NCBI GenBank assembly: GCA_028282725.1
Contig: JANQHF010000080.1
Span: 22,462 to 86,461, forward strand
Origin: Saprospiraceae bacterium
GTDB lineage: Bacteria > Bacteroidota > Bacteroidia > Chitinophagales > Saprospiraceae
Direction: 5' to 3'
Length of the DNA stretch: 64,000 nt
The notes below the pieces were generated by a model. That model worked only from the letters and a program-made list of their open reading frames with translations. It ran no database searches and had not been told where the DNA came from. This document shows, piece after piece, positions 35,780 to 45,196 of the stretch. Numbering within the stretch: the first letter of the stretch is position 1; every line of letters begins with the position of its first letter. Both the position numbers and the translations under genes were made by a program.

Positions 35780-36307
35780 TTAGCTCGCCGGGGCATCGGG
35801 TTTGAATACCTTTCCTTTGATGTAGAGGTAAGTATTTGCCGGATCGGTATTCGCAGTAATTGTAACGCGCTTATTCTCTGCACGTCCGCCTTCAGCAACC
35901 GTTTTACCTTTTCCGCGTGAATCATACTGAACTTTGATTATTCCTTCTCCTCCTACTGGAATTGGTTCCCTTGGCCAATCGGGAACTGTACATCCGCAAG
36001 ATCCTTGTGCTTTGGAAATTACCAAAGGTTCCTTTCCAGTATTTTTGAAAGCAAACTCGTGGGTAATTTTGTCTCCTTCCTGGATTTCACCGAAGTCGAA
36101 TTCAGTCACAGGAAAAGAAATTGCTGTGAGTGGGCCGACAGGAACTGTTTCAGCAGGAGTTGCAGCTGGCGTTTGAGTAGTTGGCGCAGGAGTAGTTGTT
36201 TGAGTACTTGCTAAACTTTCTCTTGCAGCATTGTCGCTGTTATTTTTACAGGCAACAGTAAGGGCAACGGCGGCTGCAACAAAAAGAAATAATTTCAATG
36301 ATTTCAT
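35780..36307 (-). CDS. DUF1573 lipoprotein
   Basis: A 175-residue exported lipoprotein: signal peptide with lipobox TVAC (cysteine at about residue 20), a Thr/Pro/Ala-rich linker (about 35-58), then a DUF1573 immunoglobulin-like domain with FDFGEIQEGD, HEFAFKNTGKEPLVI and the hallmark GSCGCTVP. The family is common in Bacteroidota and its role is unknown. A TAAGTTTG box lies upstream at 36343-36350. Confidence 0.9.
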   Translation of the reverse strand: MKSLKLFLFVAAAVALTVACKNNSDNAARESLASTQTTTPAPTTQTPAATPAETVPVGPLTAISFPVTEFDFGEIQEGDKITHEFAFKNTGKEPLVISKAQGSCGCTVPDWPREPIPVGGEGIIKVQYDSRGKGKTVAEGGRAENKRVTITANTDPANTYLYIKGKVFKPDAPAS

Positions 36308-36342
36308 TATTCGTATTATTAATTAATTGAATGATTACGATA

Positions 36343-36350
36343 CAAACTTA
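36343..36350 (-). promoter_or_regulatory. Candidate -7 box of the DUF1573 gene
   Basis: TAAGTTTG on the minus strand, 36 bases upstream of the start. A TTG lies 14 bases further upstream, shorter than the usual spacing, so confidence is modest. Confidence 0.35.
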
Positions 36351-36407
36351 GAACTTGCTGTAGTCAATAAAAATGATTGATACAACGGTTAACAACGCAT
36401 TAACAGG

Positions 36408-38045
36408 CTAACGATTGTCCACCCATTCCGAAAATTTCTCAAGCGAATAGGTATTCAGGCAATGTCTGGATTGCACCAGAGCTTTTCTGGCAGCACTCAC
36501 GCCAAATTGAATGTCCTCAATACCTTTTGTACTGTGTGCATCCGGATTTATTGAGATCAGGGTTCCCTTTTCGATGGCGTAAGGAATCCACGTCCAATCG
36601 AGGTCCAGTCGGTAAGGGTTGGCATTGAGTTCTATTACGACATTGTGCTCTGCACAAGCATCGATTACGGCCATATGATCAATGGGATAACCCGCTCGTG
36701 ATAACAACAATCTACCGGTAGGGTGCCCAAGGATCCGGGTAGAGGGATTTTCTACAGCCTTGATGATCCGGTCAGTGGCTTTTGCTTCTTCCATTTTCAG
36801 ATTCGAATGAATCGATGCAATGACCACTTCGAATTTTTCCAGAATTTCCTGTCCATAATCCAATTGTCCGTCATACAGGATGTCACTCTCAATTCCTTTA
36901 AATATCCGGAAGTCTGACCATTGTTGATTCAGGGAATCGATTTCCTCCATCTGTTTCAGGACCTCGGGTTCGCGCAGTCCATTTGCATAAAAAGCAGATT
37001 TTGAATGATCCGAGATCACCAGGTATTCATACCCCAGCTGTCTGCAGGTTTCAGCCATTTCCGACATTGAATTTGCACCGTCACTATAGGTGGAGTGCGT
37101 GTGAACAACACCTTTTATATCACCTGTGCGGACCAATGAAAAACCGGGCGTTTGGAAAGCATCGATAGCCGTAGCTCGCTCTCTCGATTCTGGTGGAATA
37201 AACGAAATTCCTGCCTCTCTCATCAATTGATCTTCATTTGCAGGCATTTTGATATGCTTAAACCTCTTATTCCATTCATCCAGGAATTCAGAGGATGCAG
37301 ATCCTTTAAAAAGATGTTCTTCAAAATCTTCCGGCCGAACAAATTCATAATGGACTGTTGTCCCTTTAAAACTTGCCTGTTCTTCCCCTGATTCATAAAA
37401 TTCCACATCCTCGAGAAAGGCCATGACCATATCTCCATCGGTGGTGCCAATAATGTCAATGGAATGTACGATCTGATTTTGACGTCGAATATCGTTTATG
37501 AATTCAAATTTTCCTTCGTCAAATTGAGATCTGAGCAAGTGGATGAGCTCTTCTGCTTCATGGAGGACGTGGCCAAAGAGGTATTTTCCCTGGGCATCCA
37601 GGTAGTAGATCAACTTTTGTCTTAAATCTTCCTGGGTCTTGGTGCCAAAACCCTTCAAATCGACCAGACGGTTTTCCTCGCACGCATATAATAGCTCACC
37701 CGGTGATTCAATTTCCAGGTCCTTCCAAATGGACAGGATTTTTTTAGATCCCAAGCCCTTTATTTGCAACAACTCCACTATACCCGGAGGTGTCTGGCTT
37801 AAATACCTTTCTAGGGTACTGATTTTCCCATGCTTCTTGTATTCTTCGATCTTATCGGCGATGTTTTTACCGATGCCCTTTATGCTCAGCAATTCTTCGC
37901 GTGACAGGCTGATCAATTCATCAGGGAGTCTTCTGATGGTATTGTATGCACCGAAATAAGACCTGATTTTAAAAGGATTTTCACCTTGCAATTCCATCAC
38001 TTTACCGAGGAGATTGAATAGGCTTGCAATTTTTTTATTCGTCAT
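36408..38045 (-). CDS. polX: PolX-type protein with degenerate polymerase site and intact PHP domain
   Basis: A 545-residue member of the bacterial PolX family. Two helix-hairpin-helix segments occur at about residues 51-63 and 93-104, the X-family palm at about 180-240 and a C-terminal PHP phosphoesterase from about 310 (HTHSTYSDG with H315 and H317, ISDHS, HSNLK, NPDAHS). In B. subtilis PolX the polymerase uses three aspartates; here the equivalent positions read S195, D197 and E234, and the GS-x-RR motif is NDIRR. The polymerase is therefore probably inactive and the protein may act as a 3'-5' exonuclease or AP-site phosphoesterase in base-excision repair. Whether this is general in Bacteroidota I cannot check here. 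Confidence 0.88.
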   Translation of the reverse strand: MTNKKIASLFNLLGKVMELQGENPFKIRSYFGAYNTIRRLPDELISLSREELLSIKGIGKNIADKIEEYKKHGKISTLERYLSQTPPGIVELLQIKGLGSKKILSIWKDLEIESPGELLYACEENRLVDLKGFGTKTQEDLRQKLIYYLDAQGKYLFGHVLHEAEELIHLLRSQFDEGKFEFINDIRRQNQIVHSIDIIGTTDGDMVMAFLEDVEFYESGEEQASFKGTTVHYEFVRPEDFEEHLFKGSASSEFLDEWNKRFKHIKMPANEDQLMREAGISFIPPESRERATAIDAFQTPGFSLVRTGDIKGVVHTHSTYSDGANSMSEMAETCRQLGYEYLVISDHSKSAFYANGLREPEVLKQMEEIDSLNQQWSDFRIFKGIESDILYDGQLDYGQEILEKFEVVIASIHSNLKMEEAKATDRIIKAVENPSTRILGHPTGRLLLSRAGYPIDHMAVIDACAEHNVVIELNANPYRLDLDWTWIPYAIEKGTLISINPDAHSTKGIEDIQFGVSAARKALVQSRHCLNTYSLEKFSEWVDNR

Positions 38046-38129
38046 TGAGACTGTTTGAGGTTCAAAGATGACGATAGCAGTGCAAATTCTTTGATAAAAT
38101 CTATAATTTCGTATACAAAATATTCATAT

Positions 38130-38714
38130 ATGAGCTTTTGTAAGAATTTGATCATGGCCACCCTCTTTTTCACTTTATTGGCGTGTAATCCGGGATCTGT
38201 CATCGGTGACAAATACGATCTCAAGGGGTATTATACCGACAATATCGGTGGTAGTGCAATCTCCGCCATCTACCTCGACGAAATGAATCTCCCCTTGTCC
38301 AAAGGTCATGTGATTGGTGGAGTGAGAACAGGTGCCTGGACAACGTATCATCCCAACTCGAACAAGATCAAGACGATTACCAATTATATCAATGGGAAAA
38401 AGAATGGTCCCGAACTGACTTTTTCAGAAAGAGGACAAATTGAGGTATTGGCAGAATATCGAAATGATGCTCTTCATGGTCTGAGTGCAAACTATAGAAA
38501 TGGACGCACGCTCAACGAGACCACCTACCTGGAAGGCGTCATGGATGGCCCATTTGCCATTTATGATGACAGCAATGGGAAGATCCAAAGGAGTGGCTAT
38601 TTCAAGAATGGAAAGCAACATGGCGAATTCTTATTCTATGATGGTAATGGGAATATTACCCTGCGATATGAATATGAAAATGGAGAAAAGGTCAGCGGAG
38701 GAATTGTCGAATAG
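38130..38714 (+). CDS. Lipoprotein with MORN-like (YwqK-type) repeats
   Basis: About 194 residues from ATG 38130, giving a signal peptide with lipobox LLAC. The mature part is a series of repeats of about 20-24 residues with the G-x-W/F-x-Y-x-x-N/D-G pattern (GAWTTYHPNSN, GPFAIYDDSNG, GEFLFYDGNGN), the style of MORN or YwqK repeats. The annotation 'YwqK family antitoxin' that such proteins often receive is not supported here because no toxin adjoins it. Function unknown. Confidence 0.78.
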   Translation: MSFCKNLIMATLFFTLLACNPGSVIGDKYDLKGYYTDNIGGSAISAIYLDEMNLPLSKGHVIGGVRTGAWTTYHPNSNKIKTITNYINGKKNGPELTFSERGQIEVLAEYRNDALHGLSANYRNGRTLNETTYLEGVMDGPFAIYDDSNGKIQRSGYFKNGKQHGEFLFYDGNGNITLRYEYENGEKVSGGIVE

Positions 38715-38826
38715 AATTGAACATACATTTCACTTTATATAGCGAGTTATCAGAAACTTACATATTATAAATTATTATATATAGAGATATTTATTATATC
38801 TTAGAGCCGGATTTAATGATACGGCA
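38715..38826. other. AT-rich intergenic region before the helicase-like operon
   Basis: A 112-base gap, strongly A+T rich, especially 38750-38805. It contains TATCTTAG (a near-match to the -7 box) at about 38794-38801, so it probably holds the promoter of the downstream run. No gene is seen in it. Confidence 0.45.
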
Positions 38827-41118
38827 ATGTCGAAGTGTATGCTATCACCTGTTCTAGCTGATATGTTGGCAGCTGAATCTTCATCTGATATTTACAGTGT
38901 GGAAATATCGGATGCAGGGATGCTTAAGGAATTCTTTGCTCAGAAACTCACGCAAAGTCTGTTGAAGAAGCAACGGTTACTCGTAGTGATTCCGGATAAG
39001 ATGAGTGTATCCGTACCTTCAAAAATCCTTTCCAATTACAATCTGGCACATTATTCTTGTGCCTTCCAAAATAACGATGTAACGGATGTATTGTTATCAG
39101 AACGGGTAAGACTGCTGGCATCATTAAGTGAAATCCCACTCTTGCGTCAGGAATATGGCCACATCCAATTGAAATTCAAAGACATAGCCAATAAAGTCCA
39201 CGAGACACTCCTATTGATCAATAAGGCGGGCATAAAGAATCCTTCGTTCAAGCAAATGTTGCTCTCTACGAAAGAAAAACCCAAATCAGAACTACCCGAA
39301 TCGGTTGTCGAATCCATAGCTTCGGTGAACATCAATCCGACTGTCCTCGACCAGATCGCTTCCCTGCAAAGCATGTATCAGCCACACTTTTTCTATATGC
39401 AACACAGTTCTCGTCTGACCAATGCCTGTCTGGAAGATCACGAGGCTTATCATTTTGCGATAGAAGAGATGTCTTCCATTCAAAAGGCCATGTACAAAAA
39501 TGTTATGGCCATAGAGAAGGAGTTATATCAAATGAAAAAGATCATTTCCTTTGAGGTAGAAGAGGAACTTGCCAAATGGTCCAAGATTAAAGAAGAGTTG
39601 CAGGAAGCCTTTTTGGACTACGAACTTGAGAATATGCCATCCTCTTTTGAAGAAAAAGGTTTTCCTATTGTTCAAAAATTGAAGGGTTGGAAATATTTGA
39701 AAATCAACCTGGAAATCATAGCCGAAAAAGGATGGGGTCAGGTTTCAAAATTACTCTCCGTTATGGATGCAGTGATGGAAGCTGCACCAACATCCATCAA
39801 TACCTACTTCGAAGAATACGTCAGAAAATTGAGCCCATTTCATACGATGAATGAAACTCTTGATGAACAAGTGTCCGAAGCCTTCAAATTGTTACAGGCG
39901 GTAAATTCTTCAAAATATATTGAATTTCATTGCAAGCCCCAATTCTTACAATTGGATGCCCTGATCAATGGTATAAAAGAAACATATCAACAAATTCTAA
40001 TTTGCAAAAATGCCTTGAGTGATTCCGAGTTCATGCGATTTAAAAGGCTATTGTACGATATCAATGTCGAATCAGAGGTAATCCAATGTTTATTATCTCT
40101 GGAAAATGGATCGTGGCAGGACATTATAGAATATTATGGGTTACAAAGTCACCTCAATGCCAATTATAGCACCCAAATGTGTAGATTGGAAGACTGGTAT
40201 CGGGATCTAAATTCTTGCTACCTCAATTTGAAACACGTTGAAAATAAAGAATTGCACAACAGATGGTGTTCTCAACGACAACAGTCATTGACCAACATAA
40301 AGAACACCAATTGGGAAATGTATCAGGACTTATTTCAAAAAGAAAAGAAAGACTTCTCCTTTCAATATTTGATGAGTAAATTAGGCAACGACCTTCAGAA
40401 CTTTTTTCCAATTATGATAGCGCATGAGTCTGACATTAAATATGTCATGACCCACCCATGTTTGGAATTTGATGAAGCTCTATTCCTTGATTTGAAAGAC
40501 ATAAGTATTACCGATGTCAGTCTGATGCAAGACAAACGAGTCAATACCACCATAGCCAGTACATACAATCTAGATGTAGAGGATCTGATGAATCAGTTCG
40601 GTGTCATTAAAAGCTATTGCAGCGATCCAAGAGTAGAACAATCCAAAATTCTTGAGTCCCTCGAACAATCTCGGCGCTACCGATACGCTCTCGACTTGTC
40701 CGGCCTAATCGCAAATCAAATAGATTCTGCCAATATTTATAAAATTCACGGTACCACTATTATCTCTTGTGTCGATGAAAAGCTTGATAAGAAAATCCGG
40801 GAAAAAATGAATGTCTCCGCTGCGAATATTCTCCATACAGCAACCAAGGACATTTCCAATTTTGTTGAAACCCTCCTGCACTATGATGATCTCATCCTGA
40901 TTATCGAAAATAATCTCCTGAACGATCATCATGGTTTTTCCATTCTCTGGCAGCAATCCATAGTCGAATTGATTCGCGATTCGGGAATCAAGGTATGTAA
41001 TATGAATACGTATGAACTGTACCAGGATGCTCAAAGTGCTTTGGAAGATTTAATCAAAGAGATTAATCCGGCCAGAATTGTGGAACCAAAAGAGGAATTA
41101 GATACCTTGCATCAATAG
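38827..41118 (+). CDS. Degenerate SF1 helicase-like protein lacking Walker A
   Basis: A 763-residue protein with no obvious active motif. By eye it follows the layout of large SF1 helicases with a C-terminal Vsr-like domain: LLKKQRLLVVIPDKMS (about 45-60) sits where the strand after Walker A lies, but the Walker A position reads ISDAGMLK; a coiled-coil insert follows (about 220-265); FDEALFLDLKDI (548-559) occupies the Walker B place, with L554-D555 where D-E is expected; and the C-terminal 130 residues resemble the helicase-linked endonuclease-like tail. The expected upstream helicase N-terminus is missing. It heads a three-gene run with a PD-(D/E)XK protein and a TerB-like protein. The relation is my inference and needs profile confirmation. 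Confidence 0.6.
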   Translation: MSKCMLSPVLADMLAAESSSDIYSVEISDAGMLKEFFAQKLTQSLLKKQRLLVVIPDKMSVSVPSKILSNYNLAHYSCAFQNNDVTDVLLSERVRLLASLSEIPLLRQEYGHIQLKFKDIANKVHETLLLINKAGIKNPSFKQMLLSTKEKPKSELPESVVESIASVNINPTVLDQIASLQSMYQPHFFYMQHSSRLTNACLEDHEAYHFAIEEMSSIQKAMYKNVMAIEKELYQMKKIISFEVEEELAKWSKIKEELQEAFLDYELENMPSSFEEKGFPIVQKLKGWKYLKINLEIIAEKGWGQVSKLLSVMDAVMEAAPTSINTYFEEYVRKLSPFHTMNETLDEQVSEAFKLLQAVNSSKYIEFHCKPQFLQLDALINGIKETYQQILICKNALSDSEFMRFKRLLYDINVESEVIQCLLSLENGSWQDIIEYYGLQSHLNANYSTQMCRLEDWYRDLNSCYLNLKHVENKELHNRWCSQRQQSLTNIKNTNWEMYQDLFQKEKKDFSFQYLMSKLGNDLQNFFPIMIAHESDIKYVMTHPCLEFDEALFLDLKDISITDVSLMQDKRVNTTIASTYNLDVEDLMNQFGVIKSYCSDPRVEQSKILESLEQSRRYRYALDLSGLIANQIDSANIYKIHGTTIISCVDEKLDKKIREKMNVSAANILHTATKDISNFVETLLHYDDLILIIENNLLNDHHGFSILWQQSIVELIRDSGIKVCNMNTYELYQDAQSALEDLIKEINPARIVEPKEELDTLHQ

Positions 41119-41135
41119 TATCCAAGCATGATTTC

Positions 41136-41576
41136 TTGATCGATTTTTCATCATACCTGCAGCAACTCAAATTCAGAAAGACATCAACTTCGCGTCAAAT
41201 ATTCTGTGTCATCAGAAAGAAATGGCTGCAAGTCACACCGGAGGAAGTGGTTAGACAATGTGCCTTGCTTTATCTTTTGGATTTGGGATATTCATCACAA
41301 CACATCGTGGTCGAAAGGCGAATTTTCATAAATAACCTCTCGAGAAGATTTGATATCGTCGTATCTAACAAATCAGGCGCTGCCAGAATCCTCGTGGAGT
41401 GCAAGGCTCCGGAAGTATCTCTTGGCCAGGAAGCAATAGATCAAGCCGGAATGTATAACCTTGCAGTAAAGGGAGCACATCTTTGGGTGACAAATGGCCA
41501 TCAAAATTTGATCTATACTATAAATCATGAAGCAGGATTATATTCCAAGATCCAATCCTTACCTTCACCAGAATGA
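41136..41576 (+). CDS. PD-(D/E)XK protein, HsdR N-terminal-like
   Basis: A 146-residue protein with a TTG start, 17 bases after the helicase-like gene. It fits the HSDR_N-type domain found as a single gene in many Bacteroidota: RKKWLQVTPEEVVRQ, then the nuclease-fold motif D73 in RRFDIVV and E88-C-K90 in VECKAP, then the QxxxQAGMYNL helix. The catalytic D...ExK residues are intact, so nuclease activity is possible. The family name reflects type I restriction enzymes, but no restriction system is beside it; the substrate is unknown. Confidence 0.84.
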   Translation: MIDFSSYLQQLKFRKTSTSRQIFCVIRKKWLQVTPEEVVRQCALLYLLDLGYSSQHIVVERRIFINNLSRRFDIVVSNKSGAARILVECKAPEVSLGQEAIDQAGMYNLAVKGAHLWVTNGHQNLIYTINHEAGLYSKIQSLPSPE

Positions 41577-41591
41577 TGCAACGAGTAAAGT

Positions 41592-41966
41592 GTGCCTGAA
41601 ATATTTGAACATAGTCAACTGATTGAAAATTGGTCTTACGACCATTTTAGAACTTTCCTGCTGATGTATGCCGCATACACTGATTATGAATACTCAGATA
41701 CGGAAAGAAACTTCATAGCAGGAAATGTTTCTTCAGAAATATTTGAAGAGGTTGAATCGGTTTTTCATCAACTCTCTGAATTTGAACAGTTGAAAGTGGT
41801 CATAGAACTTAAAAACAGATTTATAAAAAATGAATCAGAAATAGCCGAACTTAAAAATCACCTGTTGGCACTTTTTCATATTGATGGAGAATTTAGCAGA
41901 CCGGAGAAAAATTTTCAAAATTTTATGACCAAGATTTTTGAATCAAATCTCAACTCGCAATTTTAA
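41592..41966 (+). CDS. TerB-like helical protein
   Basis: A 124-residue all-helical protein with a GTG start, 15 bases after the previous gene. The pattern FRTFLLMYAAYTDYEYSDTERNFI near the start and a second half with LLALFHIDGEFSRPEKN resembles TerB-like domains, which have acidic metal-binding helices. Role unknown; TerB-like proteins accompany membrane-stress and anti-phage systems elsewhere. The last 24 bases overlap the convergent TonB receptor gene. Confidence 0.7.
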   Translation: MPEIFEHSQLIENWSYDHFRTFLLMYAAYTDYEYSDTERNFIAGNVSSEIFEEVESVFHQLSEFEQLKVVIELKNRFIKNESEIAELKNHLLALFHIDGEFSRPEKNFQNFMTKIFESNLNSQF

Positions 41967-44465
41967 ATTAATTCGACGGCTGGTCAAATTATTTGGGACT
42001 GCAAATTGTTGTTGAAAAATGGACTTGATCCAGGTGTTGGAAGATACATTTTCAATTCCAATCAGGTTAAAAGCTTCAAGACTCAACCAGGCATTTCTGA
42101 ACGACCGGAAAAAATGATTTGGCTTCTTTTCTTTCCAGTTTTCATTCCATAATTGTAAAGATAGTCCCAGGTCTACTCTTCTGTATGCTTTGAAGCGAAA
42201 GGAATTTCTAATTTCAATATTGTTGTTTGGAATACCAAAGGGAAGCCCGCTTCCATAAGTCAGCAAAAGATTTACTTTGAAGTTTTCGTTTTTAGGAAGG
42301 TAGTCCTGGAAAAACAGTGAAAAATGCACAAATTGGTCCGTCGGTCGTGCAACGTCATCTACGGTTACAAAACGCTCACGATCCGAATCGTATCTCTGAT
42401 GTTCCACATCAGTAATGGATTCTCGTGTCCGAAGGAATGAAACATTGAACCAGGATTCTGCACCGGGAACGAATTCACCGTTCAGACGCATATCCAAACC
42501 GATTGCTGATCCTGAAGCATCATTTTCACCGGAATAACGGATCCGTACATTATTTATGTCGTAACTCACAAGATCACTCAGGTGCTTGTAGTAAGCTTCC
42601 ATGATAAATCGAAATGGTTTGTCACTCATTCGTTCCCAATAGAAATCATTGGTCATCCCTGCCACGACATGGACGGACCTTTGTGCTCTCAGATCAGTAT
42701 TGATAGTCCCATCCCTTCGTCTTAATTCCCTGTAGAATGGTGTCTGATAATATAGCCCCCCGGCCAACTTATAGGAAATATCTTTCTTGCCCACTGGTCG
42801 ATACAGCAGTTGAAACCGGGGGCTGATATTCAAATCTCTATTCAAGTCAGAATAGCTCAACCTTGAACCCAGCGTTAGTCTGAGCTCCTCCCCTTCCGAA
42901 CCGAGCGACGTATAAGAATCCTGGATATAAGCTGTAATCTTGTTTGCCTGGATTTCATTCTCACTTTTCAATACCTGGTTGAGCAATACCTCTTCTTCGC
43001 TAAATGCCAACGAGTATCCAGCCGAATCGATTCTTTCCCATTCGTTAATCCTGTCATCAAAGGACTCCGAACGCCAGCTGGCTCCCCATTGTATAAAGTG
43101 GGTGCGTTCCTCACCTGATGAATTCTGTAGCTCAATGCCACCTTTGAACTGCAGGGTCGATATCCGATTGAAGAGACGATTACGTGAAAAAAGTTGTTGA
43201 GCACCCGCACCAATAAGCCCTACCTCTTCACCGGACATATCGCTGTTCAGATCCGTCTCTATCTGGCTCAATCGATAAAATCCTGTGATATCCACCGTCT
43301 CTTTCTCCAGACCACGATAGGTAGACGCTAATAATTTCAGAAACAGGGGATTCCTGGTCCTGTCCGGTAAATAAGTGATTGATGTTCCGATCATTCCCGT
43401 TTTAAAGGAATCGGCCTCTTTACCCTGGAAAATACTGTTTAATGCTACTGCTGCAGTGGTCACACCGACAGCAGTTGTTCTCGATATGGGCACGAAGTCA
43501 TATTGACTCGTATTATAATTGGAAAGAACTCCAACCTGTACCTCCCGGCTGACATCATATGTAGCATATGCCTGGACATCCGTAAACTGAGGATTATACT
43601 CTCCTTCGGTATCCAAACTCGACAGCAAATATTTATTTGTCTTATACCTGTAACCAAACAGATACCTGAACCTGTTCGGTCCATTGTCAGATGGTACGGC
43701 ACTTCCTTCCAAATGCGCAGTAGCCCCGAGGAGACTCGCAGTTGCCGAAGCTCTGAATTCATCGGGTCGCTTGTAATAAATATCCAGAACGGAAGACATC
43801 TTGTCCCCGTATTTTGCTTCATATCCTCCGGAACTGAATGAAAGATCCCTGATCAGGTCAATGTTTGGGAAAGAAAGACCTTCTTGCTGGCTCGCTCGTA
43901 GCAATTGTGGTCTGAATATTTCGAAATCATTTACGTATACGAGGTTTTCATCATAATTCCCTCCCCTTACATTGTACTGTGCACTCAATTCTCCACCGGT
44001 ACCGCTGGTTGCCCCCAGGGCAATGTGCGGCAAGACGCTTTCAAGATTACCTGTGGTTGACGGCAACAACTTCATGACTTCCGTAGATTCCCTGATCATC
44101 TCGCGCTCGGTCAATCTCTGATCGGTTACCGTAATGTCTATGTCTGCTTCAGCCGGTTCCAGTGTAATGTCGGCATTAAACCGATCCCTGTTTGCGAGGA
44201 CAATCATCTCCTCTTCCACGTAACCCAGTCTAGAAAAAACCAGGGTAATCGAACGTTGACGCTCGACTTCTAGGCGATAAAACCCTTCGTTGTCCGTCTC
44301 CGTATTGGTCGAGGTGCCCTTAACAAAAACAGTCACGAATTCTATTGCTTCTTCCGAGATCCGATCGGTCACGGTACCCTGAATGGTGACATTCTGAGCA
44401 GAAACCACTGAAAACAGGACAGTGGCACAGAGAAAAGCGATATATCTCAATTTGCAACGGTTCAA
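41943..44465 (-). CDS. TonB-dependent receptor with N-terminal carboxypeptidase-regulatory-like domain
   Basis: An 840-residue outer-membrane receptor with a signal peptide ending near VVSAQ. Residues 27-110 are a carboxypeptidase-regulatory-like beta domain (VTIQGTVTDRISEEAIEFVTV), the plug follows (about 115-230, with LPSTTGNLESVLPHI and YNVRGGNYDENLVYVNDFEIF), then a 22-strand-type barrel. SusC-type lipoprotein partner genes (susD) are absent, so it is a stand-alone receptor, ligand unknown. It lies 9 bases after rpe and probably shares its promoter. Confidence 0.92.
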   Translation of the reverse strand: MNRCKLRYIAFLCATVLFSVVSAQNVTIQGTVTDRISEEAIEFVTVFVKGTSTNTETDNEGFYRLEVERQRSITLVFSRLGYVEEEMIVLANRDRFNADITLEPAEADIDITVTDQRLTEREMIRESTEVMKLLPSTTGNLESVLPHIALGATSGTGGELSAQYNVRGGNYDENLVYVNDFEIFRPQLLRASQQEGLSFPNIDLIRDLSFSSGGYEAKYGDKMSSVLDIYYKRPDEFRASATASLLGATAHLEGSAVPSDNGPNRFRYLFGYRYKTNKYLLSSLDTEGEYNPQFTDVQAYATYDVSREVQVGVLSNYNTSQYDFVPISRTTAVGVTTAAVALNSIFQGKEADSFKTGMIGTSITYLPDRTRNPLFLKLLASTYRGLEKETVDITGFYRLSQIETDLNSDMSGEEVGLIGAGAQQLFSRNRLFNRISTLQFKGGIELQNSSGEERTHFIQWGASWRSESFDDRINEWERIDSAGYSLAFSEEEVLLNQVLKSENEIQANKITAYIQDSYTSLGSEGEELRLTLGSRLSYSDLNRDLNISPRFQLLYRPVGKKDISYKLAGGLYYQTPFYRELRRRDGTINTDLRAQRSVHVVAGMTNDFYWERMSDKPFRFIMEAYYKHLSDLVSYDINNVRIRYSGENDASGSAIGLDMRLNGEFVPGAESWFNVSFLRTRESITDVEHQRYDSDRERFVTVDDVARPTDQFVHFSLFFQDYLPKNENFKVNLLLTYGSGLPFGIPNNNIEIRNSFRFKAYRRVDLGLSLQLWNENWKEKKPNHFFRSFRNAWLSLEAFNLIGIENVSSNTWIKSIFQQQFAVPNNLTSRRINLKLRVEI

Positions 44466-44474
44466 AAAGTAGCT

Positions 44475-45146
44475 TTACTGGGAATGAAAAGACGAACAGA
44501 TCGCCAGGAATTTCTCTATGGTTGCTTTTGGATCATCAGATGAAAAAACACTACTGCCAGCTACCAACACATCTGCACCTGCATCCAGGATGGCTTCGGC
44601 ATTGTGCAATCCCACTCCCCCGTCGATTTCGATATGAAATGACAGATTTCTCTCTATGGCCTTGGTCTTCAGTTTCCTGATTTTAGGAATGGTCTGGTAG
44701 ATAAATTTCTGGCCCCCGAAGCCAGGGTTCACACTCATCAGCAAGACCAGATCAACGTCTTCCAATATATCATCGAGCAGATCTACCGAAGTATGAGGAT
44801 TAATGGCCAGACCCGCCTTCATTCCTTTTTCTTTGATGGCATGAATCACGCGATGAACGTGCCTTTCCGCTTCGTAATGAATCGTCAGCACGTTCGCCCC
44901 TAATTCGGCAAACTGGGAAATATACCTCGATGGCTCCTCGATCATCAAATGTACGTCCAGTGGTTTTTCACTTCTTTCCCTGATGAATGGAAGCAATGTT
45001 TGCCCAAAACTGATATTGGGCACAAACAAGCCGTCCATGATATCTATATGAAGCCAATGGGCATCACTTTGATTAATTAGATCAATATCATCCCCGAGAT
45101 GTAGAAAATCCGCTGCTAGTAGTGATGGAGCAAGAATACAGGCCAT
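44475..45146 (-). CDS. rpe: Ribulose-phosphate 3-epimerase
   Basis: A 223-residue TIM-barrel enzyme that interconverts ribulose 5-phosphate and xylulose 5-phosphate in the pentose phosphate pathway. The motifs HIDIMDGLFVPNISFG, LDVHLMIE, MSVNPGFGGQ and EIDGGV with the metal ligands are all present. Cytoplasmic, normal length. It has a good promoter (TTTG-N22-TACCTTTG) and is followed by the TonB receptor after 9 bases. Confidence 0.95.
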   Translation of the reverse strand: MACILAPSLLAADFLHLGDDIDLINQSDAHWLHIDIMDGLFVPNISFGQTLLPFIRERSEKPLDVHLMIEEPSRYISQFAELGANVLTIHYEAERHVHRVIHAIKEKGMKAGLAINPHTSVDLLDDILEDVDLVLLMSVNPGFGGQKFIYQTIPKIRKLKTKAIERNLSFHIEIDGGVGLHNAEAILDAGADVLVAGSSVFSSDDPKATIEKFLAICSSFHSQ

Positions 45147-45162
45147 TTCAAAAATTAAGGGG

Positions 45163-45196
45163 CAAAGGTAAAATCATCTGATCACTTACACCCAAA
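45163..45196 (-). promoter_or_regulatory. Promoter of rpe
   Basis: On the minus strand TTTG (45193-45196), 22 bases, then TACCTTTG (45163-45170), an exact TAnnTTTG box, 17 bases before the rpe start. Box and spacing both fit the Bacteroidota sigma consensus. Confidence 0.65.

Noticed and set aside
38130..38714. MORN-type lipoprotein as an antitoxin
   Set aside because: It has a lipobox and no toxin partner; the 'YwqK antitoxin' label is only a database name.
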